NCBI GenBank assembly: GCA_905221605.1
Contig: CAJNDS010001279.1
Coordinates: forward strand, 1 to 25,109
Length of the DNA stretch: 25,109 nt
DNA from: Symbiodinium natans
Lineage: Eukaryota; Sar; Dinophyceae; Suessiales; Symbiodiniaceae
Reading direction: 5' to 3'
How positions within the stretch are numbered: position 1 is the stretch's first letter; every line of letters begins with the position of its first letter. Positions 1 through 7,900 of the stretch are shown piece after piece. Below the pieces are notes generated by a model. It saw only the letters and a program-made list of their open reading frames with translations, was not told the DNA's origin and did not search any database. Position numbers and translations under genes: made by a program.

Positions 1-162
1 GACTCCTCGCCCTGGACCCCGCCAGCAATCCAGGTATATAGAAATTGTATAGGGTTCGGGGGTCGGAAAAAAACCCCTTAAAAATGGCCACTGCTCTGGT
101 CACCTGGGTTTCTTTTTTGGAACTTGCCTTAATAGAAATTGTATAGGGTTCAGGTCCCAATA

Positions 163-208
163 AGTTTTGACCGAAAGTTTTGACCGAAAGTTTTGACCGA
201 AAGTTTTG
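163..208. repeat. 13-bp tandem repeat inside the first 310-bp unit
   Basis: AGTTTTGACCGAA is repeated three times without a mismatch (163-175, 176-188, 189-201), followed by a partial AGTTTTG. The other two 310-bp units have an unrelated sequence at this place, so the expansion is private to this unit. Confidence 0.9.
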
Positions 209-980
209 TTTTTTGGAACTATGTTTTAGTTTTTGAAGGGGGTCACCAAGAAAATACAAATCGACGCCACCGTTTCCGGGGGGCGCTGCCCCCCGAGCCC
301 CCCGCCAGGACTCCTCGCCCTGGACCCCGCCAGCAATCCAGGTATATAGAAATTGTATAGGGTTCGGGGGGCGGAAAAAAACCCCTTTAAAATGGCCACT
401 GCTCTGGTCACCTGGGTTTCTTTTTTGGAACTTGCCTTAATAGAAATTGTATAGGGTTCAGGTCCCAATAAGTTTTTTTTTCACAGGGAGGACCTCCAAA
501 GAGAGGGACTGAGAAGTTTTGTTTTTTGGAACTATGTTTTTAGTTTTGGAAGGGGGTCTCCAAGAAAATGCAAATTGACGCCACCGTTTCCGGGGGGCGC
601 TGCCCCCCGAGCCCCCCGCCAGGACTCCTCGCCCTGGACCCCGCCAGCAATCCAGGTTTATAGAAATTGTATAGGGTTCGGGGGTCGGAAAAAAACCCCT
701 TTAAAATGGCCACTGCTCTGGTCACCTGGGTTCTTTTTTGGAACCTGCCTTAATAGAAATTGTATAGGGTTCAGGTCCCAATAAGTTTTTTTCACCGGGC
801 GTCCCTCCAAAGAGGACAGCTGAGAAGTTTTGTTTTTTGGAACTATGTTTTTAGTTTTGGAAGGGGGTCTCCAAGAAAATGCAAATTGACGCCACCGTTT
901 CCGGGGGGCGCTGCCCCCCGAGCCCCCCGCCAGGACTCCTCGCCCTGGACCCCGCCAGCAATCGCCCCTGCTGGACCGCG

Positions 981-999
981 CCAGGGGGACACCCCCTGG
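981..999. other. Perfect GC-rich hairpin
   Basis: CCAGGGGG, a three-base loop ACA, then CCCCCTGG form a perfect 8-bp stem. It lies exactly where the 310-bp repeat array stops and unique sequence begins. It could be the boundary structure of a repeat element, but no terminal consensus was recognised. Confidence 0.6.
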
Positions 1000-1019
1000 T
1001 ACCCCCGAACTCAAATCAG

Positions 1020-1500
1020 ACGCATCAATTAACTTTGTTTGTTTTGGATGTATTTGGGGCTGGCTGGGGTGGCTGTGGGGATTTGGGGGCCTGGGCTGGA
1101 AGGAGTTGGGCGGCTTGGGGGAGGGGGTCTGGAAGGCCTGCTATGAAGTCGCTTTGGGTTGATTCAGATCGGCTTGCCAGCTGTCTCGACATATAACTCG
1201 GGTTTGTCTTTTGGGGCCTTGTGGGACTTTGTGCTGCTTTTGATTTGTGGAGGTTTTGTTGAGGCCGTGTGGTTTTGCGAGGGCTTTTGGGGTTTTGTGG
1301 GGCCTTTTGGACTTTTATGAGTCGCGCTAAGCTTTGTTTTGGGCTTTTGGGCTTTTGGCGCTTGTGGGGCTTGGTGAGGCTTTTGGGGCCTTTGTGGGGC
1401 TTTTGCGAGAAGGCACTTTGGGGGTCTTGCGAGGCTTTTTTGGAGCTTTGCGGGGCCATTTAGGACGCATACCGTGGCACGCTTCTTTTTTCGACTTCGT
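1020..1500. other. G/T-rich low-complexity DNA, no convincing gene
   Basis: The plus strand is built from irregular GGGGCTTTTGGGG-like words. Because the composition is so biased, several overlapping minus-strand frames read as Lys/Pro/Ala/Gln-rich peptides at the same time. That is typical of simple-sequence DNA rather than coding selection. A Lys/Pro-rich chromatin-type protein tail cannot be excluded, but there is no domain to support it. Confidence 0.6.
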
Positions 1501-1549
1501 ACTGGCTGAGCTGATTCTTCTTCCAGTTGTGAGACAATCGCTGATTGAC

Positions 1550-1569
1550 TGTGGTAGTCGACTACCACA
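1550..1569. other. Perfect 20-bp palindrome
   Basis: TGTGGTAGTC is followed immediately by its exact reverse complement, with a SalI-type GTCGAC core. Just to the left, 1535-1547 is a second small inverted repeat (CAATC, GCT loop, GATTG). The pair sits in the only non-repetitive part of the left flank. A binding site for a dimeric protein or a transposon-end remnant are both possible; neither is shown. Confidence 0.6.
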
Positions 1570-1789
1570 TTGAAACAACCCTTCTTGCACTGTCCATTTC
1601 AAAGCCTTCATTTTCAATGGAGGTCCTGCGGCCAGCTTTGACAAGTAGATTGTCTTCAAGGTGCGGCGAGCTCGCCACCAACCACGGCGATGGAACCTCA
1701 TAATGGCAGGCTTGCCCTGCCAAAATGTGCGACGTTTGCACTTGTCTTCACCTTGGAGAATGGCTCCAAAACTGCAGAGAGAGCAACGC

Positions 1790-2165
1790 TTCAATTTTGG
1801 GCTTGGGGCACGTTTTGGGCTTTGGGGGCCAGTTTCGGGCTTTGAACCCATTTTTGGGCTCTGGGAGCCAATTTGGCTCTGGGAGCCAATTTTGGGCTCC
1901 GGAAGCCAATTTTGAGCTGGGGGCAAATTTTGGGCTTTGGCGGCCAATTTTGGGCTGAAGCCAATGTTGGGCTTTGGAGTCAATTTTGGGCTTTGGGGGC
2001 CAAAAAGGTTGCATTTGGAGCCAGTTTTGGGCTTTGTTTGGGAGCCAATTATGGGCTTTGGGAAGCCAATTTTGTGCTTTGGGAAGCCAATTTTGGGCTT
2101 TGGAAGCCAATTTTGGGCTTTGGGAGCCATTTTTGGGCTTTGGGAGGCGATTTGGGCTTTGGTTT
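1790..2165. repeat. ~21-bp minisatellite (GGAGCCAATTTTGGGCTTTG type)
   Basis: Imperfect tandem units of about 20-23 bp share the core GCCAATTTTGGGCT. Units vary in the flanking GGGA/GGAA and TTTGG/CTCCGG letters and in occasional insertions, such as the segment near 2000-2040. The family resembles the GGGAGCTAATTTTGAGCTCC array at 14856-15050, which suggests a common ancestry for the two flanks. Confidence 0.88.
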
Positions 2166-2190
2166 GCCGGGACCTGGGAAGGCCCCAGAG

Positions 2191-2242
2191 GTTTAAGTAA
2201 ATTGACAATTTTGCCTCCCGCTTTAGATCAATTTACTTAAAC
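2191..2242. other. 15-bp perfect inverted repeat with 22-nt spacer
   Basis: GTTTAAGTAAATTGA at 2191-2205 is matched by its exact reverse complement at 2228-2242. It lies between the ~21-bp minisatellite and the telomeric array. A stem of this length would be stable as RNA or single-stranded DNA. It may be a small MITE-like insertion or a terminator-like structure; no function can be assigned. Confidence 0.75.
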
Positions 2243-2293
2243 TCTGTTTGTCAGCTGTAGACAAATATCTTGGAAAATTCACAATGATACCAC

Positions 2294-2306
2294 ATACAAT
2301 TTCTAT
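2294..2306 (-). repeat. 13-mer (ATAGAAATTGTAT) in inverted orientation, left edge of telomeric array 1
   Basis: The plus strand reads ATACAATTTCTAT, the reverse complement of the 13-mer found six times in the 310-bp repeats and once at the right edge of this telomeric array (2651-2663). The same arrangement is found around the second telomeric array (16184-16196 and 16668-16680). Confidence 0.9.
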
Positions 2307-2320
2307 TTATTTTGTCTTGA

Positions 2321-2650
2321 GGGTTTAGGGTTTAGGGTTTAGGGTTTAGGGTTTAGGGTTTAGGGTTTAGGGTTTAGGGTTTAGGGTTTAGGGTTTAGGT
2401 TAGGGTTTAGGGTTTAGGGTTTAGGGTTTAGGGTTTAGGGTTTAGGGTTTAGGGTTTAGGGTTTAGGGTTTAGGGTTTAGGGTTTTCGGGTTTAGGGTTA
2501 GGGTAGGGTTTAGGGTTTAGGGTTTAGGGTTTAGGGTTTAGGGTTTAGGGTTTTGTGTTTAGGGTTAGGGTTTAGGGTTTAGGGTTTAGGGTTTAGGGTT
2601 TAGGGTTTAGGGTTTAGGGTTTAGGGTTTAGGGTTTAGGGTTTAGGGTTT
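2321..2650 (+). repeat. Interstitial telomeric array 1, (TTTAGGG)n
   Basis: About 330 bp of GGGTTTA repeats with the G-rich strand on plus, the orientation of a right-hand chromosome end. A few variant units occur: a shortened GGTTTAGG near 2395, a TTTTCGGG and GGTAGGG cluster near 2483-2510, and a TTTTGTG interruption near 2550. The low divergence suggests a young former terminus or one kept homogeneous by recombination. Confidence 0.97.
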
Positions 2651-2669
2651 ATAGAAATTGTATAGGGTT
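2651..2669 (+). repeat. 13-mer plus AGGGTT at right edge of telomeric array 1
   Basis: ATAGAAATTGTAT interrupts the telomeric sequence: GGGTTT lies before it and AGGGTTTG after it. Removing the 13-mer would leave an in-phase GGGTTTAGGGTTT. The same string occurs at 38, 132, 346, 440, 660 and 753, where AGGGTTC follows. Confidence 0.9.
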
Positions 2670-2680
2670 TGTGTCCGGGG

Positions 2681-2740
2681 TTTTGTCGGGTTTTGTCGGG
2701 TTTTGTCGGGTTTTGTCGGGTTTTGTCGGGTTTTGTCGGG
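2681..2740 (+). repeat. Six copies of telomere-like decamer TTTTGTCGGG
   Basis: Six perfect 10-bp units follow directly after the telomeric array and 13-mer. The unit can be read as GGGTTTTGTC, a telomere-like GGGTTTT word with a GTC insert. The second block has the same array at 16698-16757. Confidence 0.93.
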
Positions 2741-2754
2741 TTTTACTTTTTACA

Positions 2755-4070
2755 TTTATATACTTAATTTTGGACGAAGAATTGGGAATATCTGGATATC
2801 AAATCATTTTGAAGCGGGAATTCAATTTTGAAGGTTTCGGGATTTCTTGATATTTGATCAAAATTTCTAATATTAAAATTTTGCAGGTCTGGGGATCTTT
2901 GGATATCGGATCAAGATCTCTGCAAAGTGTGGAATTCAGATTTTGGGCGAAGAAATGGGAGTATCTGGATATCAAATCAAAATATCTGGAATTCACATCT
3001 TGAAGCAGGAATTCAATTTTGAAGGTTTCGGGATTTCTTGATATTTGATCAAAATTTCTAGCATTAAAATTTTGTAGGTCTGGGTATCTTTGGGTATCGG
3101 ATCATGGAATTCAAATTTTGAAGATTTCGTAAATTCTGAATATATTTAAACCAAATTTCCCGAATTCGAGTTTTGAAGGACTGGGAATCTTTGGATATCG
3201 GACTAAAACCTCTACAATTGAAATTTTGAAGGTCTGGGAATCTTTGGATATGGATACAAAACCTCTAGAATTCAAATTTGGAAGATCTGGGAATTTCTGG
3301 ATAATTGATCAAAATCTCCAGAATTCCTCCAGAACTCAAATTTTGAAGGTCTGGGGATCTTTAGATATCGGTTCAAAACCTCTGGATTTTTCGGACTTCA
3401 AATTTTGAAGGTTTGGTTTAAACAACATTTCAGAATTCGATTTTTGAAGGCCTGGGAATCTTTGGATATCGGATTAAAATCTCTATAATTGAAATTTTGA
3501 AGGTCTGGGAATCTTTGGATATGGATACAAAACCTCTAGAATTCAAATTTGGAAGATCTGGGAATTTCTGGATAATTAATCAAGACCTCCAGAATTCCTC
3601 CAGAATTCAAATTTTGAAGACCTGGGGATCTTTGGATATCGATTCAAAACCTGTGGAACTTTCGGAGTTCAAATTTTGAAGGTTTGGTAAATTCTGAGTA
3701 TATTTAGACCAAATTTCAGAATTCGGGATCTTTGGATATCGGACTAAAACCTCTATAATTGAAATTTTGAAGGTCTGGGAATCTTTGGATATGGATTCAA
3801 AACCTCTAGAATTCAAGTTAGGAAGATGTGAGGATTTCTGGATCATTGAAGATCTGGGAATCTCTTAATATCTGATCCAAATCTTCAGATATCAAAATTT
3901 TCAAGATTTGATGATTTCTAGAAATCTGATTGGAAATTCAAATGTTGAAGGCCTCTGGAAATTTGAGCAAAATCTCTAGAATTCAAATTTTCAAGATCTG
4001 GGAATCTCTATATATTTGATCAATTTGGTGATTTTTCGTATATTAGAGGTGTTTTTAACGTTCTTTTTGA
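2755..4070. repeat. AT-rich satellite with ~54-bp degenerate units and ~271-bp higher-order period
   Basis: The recurring words are AATCTTTGGATATCGGA, CCTCTAGAATTCAAATTTTGAAGG and TCTGGGAAT, arranged as diverged units of roughly 50-55 bp. A longer period is visible: the stretch beginning at 3226 recurs from 3497, 271 bp later, with few changes. Short open frames of 60-79 codons on both strands follow the repeat and are not considered genes. The composition contrasts sharply with the GC-rich Helitron gene. Confidence 0.88.
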
Positions 4071-4929
4071 GGGTATTCATTATAGTCCTCCTGATGTCCC
4101 GAATCTTTGTTGATTCTGTCCGTGTGTGTTGGTCTCGAAATTTCGATATATTGTTGTAATTGATATGATTCCATGAGTATTTGAATTAGATACCCTACAA
4201 TTTGAATATTTTTTGGATTGCAACTCTTTAGAATGATAATTATTCATTTCGTTTCCTCGAATTTTCAGAGAATCTAGATGCATATCAATTTATATTCGGA
4301 AGATCTTTTTTTGCAAATTCGGATTTCAGGTCTATGAAATCGGATGTTGTAGCCGGACTATTTGGGGTAACATTTTTGGCCCCACGATCTCTTGAGCTTT
4401 CTCGGGGAGGAAAAGAATTTGATTTGTTGTTGGAGGCATTTCTTCGACAATATTTGATACAACACTTCATTAAGACCTTTCTGAACTCCATGGAAGAGAC
4501 GGACCTGATGCTTGAAGGCTTGGTGGTCGTCTGTCAATGTCTGCAGCTCTGGGCCAGGAGAAGCTGAGCATGTTGGTTCTTGACAGCCATGCTTGTAATT
4601 CTTGTCTTTCTTCTTGTCATGGTGCTATTGACTTGATTGTTTCGACACCTCGTCGCTTTTTGGATAGGTTTCTGAAAGACAACCATGTCTTCTGGGGTAA
4701 CTCTAATCTTGAGCCCGCAGAGAAGAGCGGCGCAGTTGTTGCTCAGGCTGGGGTGCCAGTCTTGCCATACATCCATCCATCACATGAGCATAAGCTGGCG
4801 CCTTGGTTTCTGCCTTGCCTTGCGCGATCTTGCGTGAGAGCGGTGGTCTGTGGGTGGGTGAAACGTTGGCGTGGAGCATCAGAGGTGTCCTCGCAGCATC
4901 ACAACATTGTTAGGAGATGGCAGCCGCGG
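4070..4929. other. Transition zone and 3' flank of the Helitron gene, copy 1
   Basis: This is non-repetitive DNA, AT-rich up to about 4480 and GC-rich beyond, so the Helitron 3' end may lie near that change. No CTRR end with a preceding hairpin could be fixed with confidence. Minus-strand frames that begin with a true ATG exist downstream of the transposase (4776-4534, 80 codons; 4491-4285, 68 codons), but neither resembles a known family. On plus, a frame starting with ATG at 4537 contains IDLIVSTPRRFLDRF, which faintly recalls the TPGR region of DEAD-box helicases; beyond 4930 it is antisense to the transposase. A captured gene fragment is possible but unproven. Confidence 0.5.
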
Positions 4930-7900
4930 CTAGACCTCTCGGATGCAGTAGGTCGCGGGATGTCGAGCGAGCTCCGCCAAGAAGACGGCTTCCGGTATCT
5001 GCTCTGCTCTGCGGGTACGAGCCAGGGAGTCCAACCTGAAGATCTTCTCATGGAAATATCGATATGCCACCCAGTGTGCGTTGTCCCGGTTCTGCACCGC
5101 CCCGGCAGCTGCTTCCAGATCGTGCTTGCTCACGACGGGTTGAAGGTCCATTTGCCACCTCACACGACCAAAAGCAGCCATGGCTTTGGTTTGCAGTACC
5201 TGCGCAAGCACTTCCGAGGAGTAGAAGCCACCTGGCGCCGCGTGGTCCTCTGCAGCTTCACCTCGTTCCACCCCACCTTCTTCGAGGACAACCTGCACGG
5301 CGTTGTCCATGTCCGCTTCAGTGAAGAAGGCTGCCCCCAAGGCCATGTTCAGGGCGTGCATGCCGCAGAGAGCTTGCTCTTGCGCCTCAAAATACAGGCC
5401 TGCAGGTGTGTCTTGATCGGGTCGGCTGCCTGTCCGTTGCATCTTGGCCAAAGACCCGGCCGCGCAAGAGCTTTCTGCAGCCCGTTTGCCCAGGCCCATG
5501 AAGACGAACTTTGCTTTGCATTTTGCTTTGGCCTTTGCTTTGCTTTTGGCGTTCGTCTTGGCTGGTGGCTTGGCCGGGCACTTGCGCTTGTGAGCCTTGA
5601 TGGCAGCTTTGGTGTTGGGAGCTTCCGTGCCGCATAGTGCACAACACCAGGGCCGCTCGATGCGCTCGCCGTGGTCTGGCTTGAGACGGTTCCAGTCGGG
5701 CGTCCCCATCTCAGCTAGGCGTCTTTCATAGAACTCCTTGTTCTGCTCCGGCTTGAACAACGCCTTCCAGAGATCCGGGCCGTCCCGGTCGGCTTGTTGC
5801 GCCTTCAGCTTGGTCAGGGCCCACTCTGCGTTGGCGTTGAACCGCAAAGCCTTGGGGTTGAAGTGCTCCAAGCTGCAGAGTGCCTGTTCGGGGCAGCGGC
5901 TCAGGGCGACGTAGGCTTGACCTTCTGCGAAGATGGTGTGATCGAGGCGGGTATGCGCTCCGTCCTTACAGGTAGCTGCCTGGCTCTTGTGGATCGAGAT
6001 GGCTTTGGCGAGAACGAGTGGGAATTGATGCCTCGATGCCTTGCTGCCGTCTCTGTCAAGGTACGTGGCCGAGCGCCTCGAGATTGCCACGCAGGAGGTT
6101 TCGTGCTCTGCTCGCCAAGTGGCCCCAGCATTCTTCTCGAAAGAAACCCAGATCCTCTCGACTGCCCCGCCGGCTTTCTCGGTGTCAATGTGCTCCACCG
6201 TGCCACAGGCGCCATTGACCAAGCCATCTCGCACGTCGATGTTGTATCTGAGCATGACACGGAGCCCAATGGCCACCTGCAGCAGGCCTACCAAGCCACC
6301 CGTGTTCTCCGGCTCGGCCCAGACGGCGTCTGGAGACAGTGGCGCACCGGTCTTGACGTTGGTGTCGACAGCCGGGCAATCGTGTAGCTGTTCTCCTGTG
6401 TTCAAGACGTGCTCTTCCTTGTAGCGGCGGTTGCTTTCGGCGACTGCCTGGCGAGTGGCGTATAGGTTCACGGCTTTCGGGGCGGGCCGCTTCTTGCTGC
6501 CTTTCTTGATCACCATGTTCCGCAGCACCTCAATGTCGGCGTCGGTCTGCTGTCCCACCCGAACGCGTGCCAGCAGGGCGGCCCAGGCTGGGTCGCGCGC
6601 GGCCCGCTGGTTTCCTTCTAACTCGCAGAGCTGGAAGAGCAGCCAAAGCCGGCTGGCGAAGGCCGGCAGCCCGCTTGGTGGAGGCAACTGATACAGGTCC
6701 CCGGCAAAGATGACGTGCAGTCCTCCGAAGGGCAGGGTTTGCAGATCTCTGGCAAGACGGAGATGCTGATCCAGACGCTCCAACATCCAGGAGGGGATGA
6801 AGCTCATCTCGTCAACGAACAGAACGCTGACCTTCGACCAGATGTCTCTGAGAGTGGCTAACTTCTGGCGGTCCGGCAGCGGCATGTCGCAGGCCTTGCC
6901 GTGGCTTTGGTTCACTACGGGCAGCAAGCAACATTGATGGAGGGTGACACCGTTGATGTTGAATGCTGCCACACCCGTGGGTGCCGCTATGATGCATCCT
7001 TTCTTGCTTTGCCGCAGGACGTGAGCTGCTGCGCGTACCACCACGGACTTGCCGCTGCCGCCGGGCCCGTGGAGGAGCATGTGCAGACGCTGGGTATTCT
7101 GCGTGTCCTTGGTGTTCGGCTGCCTCATAACTGACTGGATGATGTACTCCATGGCTTGGCACTGGCGCGTGGTCTCCGGGCAGGGGTTCTCAACCGTCAA
7201 CATCTCGAAGGATTCTTCGCCTTCCTCGACCGGCGCAAAGGCATTGAGGGCAGCTCCGGTGGGCACAGAGTCCGGGGCCAGGAAGTCGATGTCTCCTCCA
7301 TACCGCTCCTTCAGTGCCTCCAATATTTGCAAGGAATCCTTGTAGTTCTCCTCGGCAACCTTGCTGTTGGCCCAGCCGTCCCGCAGGTTTGCCGGATGCA
7401 TCTTGGCCTTCATGTACATCGTCGCTTGTACGGCCTGCAGCTTGCGGGCGGCGTCGACGGTCCCATCTAGCTGAGGGAAGCATCTCGACCGAAGAAAGTC
7501 TGGGTGGCCGCGCACGTCTCGGGCGATGCGCTGGAACGCTGCTGCATGGCTTCCTGCGTCCTGCTCCAACAGCCAATCTCCAGGTTCCTTCCACACCAGG
7601 TGCAGCAGCAGCTTGGAGTAGTAGAAAGCTTCGGCCTCCTCGTCCGGATTGAAGTTCTGGTAGCCGACGATTGCAGGGCGCCTGCGAGGCTGTGGTTCTT
7701 GCACGCCGATGTACTTGAAAGCCGCGCAAAAGTCCAGGAAGGTGACTTCACTAAACCGACAGGAAACCGGCTCCCTGCCTTCCACTGGCAAGGTCGTCTC
7801 ATGTTCACCGAAGATGGTTTGCATTTCCCGGTACCAGTGATGAGCAACAGGCAGGTTCCCACCTTGGCGCATCTTCTTGTTGCGGTAGTCAGTGGGCTGC

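Larger units (their letters stand above)
1..1000. repeat. Tandem ~310-bp subtelomeric repeat, about three units
   Basis: The phrase GACTCCTCGCCCTGGACCCC recurs at 1, 309, 623 and 934, giving unit lengths of 308, 314 and 311 bp. Each full unit contains two copies of the 13-mer ATAGAAATTGTAT followed by AGGGTTC, a run of A then C (AAAAAAACCCC), a T-rich stretch, and a GC-rich palindrome. The palindrome is a perfect 7-bp stem GGGGGGC / GCCCCCC with a GCT loop, at 278-294, 592-608 and 903-919. Units differ in the T-rich part: the first has a 13-bp tandem repeat there, the others a sequence containing ACCTCCAAAGAG or CCCTCCAAAGAG. Short reading frames in both directions across this block change with the repeat and are not taken as genes. 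Confidence 0.93.
1327..2208 (-). other. Open frame of 293 codons, probably not a gene
   Basis: The frame opens with a TTG codon (2208-2206), not ATG, and begins inside the 15-bp inverted repeat. The N-terminal half translates the ~21-bp minisatellite into Pro/Lys/Ser-rich repeats. The C-terminal part is Lys/Pro/Ala-rich low complexity. Between them, about 1500-1760 is non-repetitive and encodes an Arg/Lys/Trp-rich stretch with no domain I recognise. That middle part could be an exon remnant. No start, splice or homology evidence supports a product. Confidence 0.2.

Noticed and set aside
3226-3846. Paired 60-codon frames (3226-3408, 3497-3679) and a 79-codon minus frame as small genes
   Set aside because: They are two periods of the 271-bp satellite; both strands are open because the repeat lacks stop codons in those phases.
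4070-4560. A definite Helitron 3' terminus (CTRR with preceding hairpin)
   Set aside because: Several CTRR-like words exist on minus, but none has a convincing hairpin at the right distance. With both copies identical across the region, no boundary can be inferred.
4537-5637. 366-codon open frame on plus, overlapping the Helitron 3' end
   Set aside because: From 4930 on it is exactly antisense to the protease and zinc-finger coding region; a long antisense frame is expected opposite GC-rich coding DNA. Only the first 130 codons lie outside, and they are reported as a weak finding.
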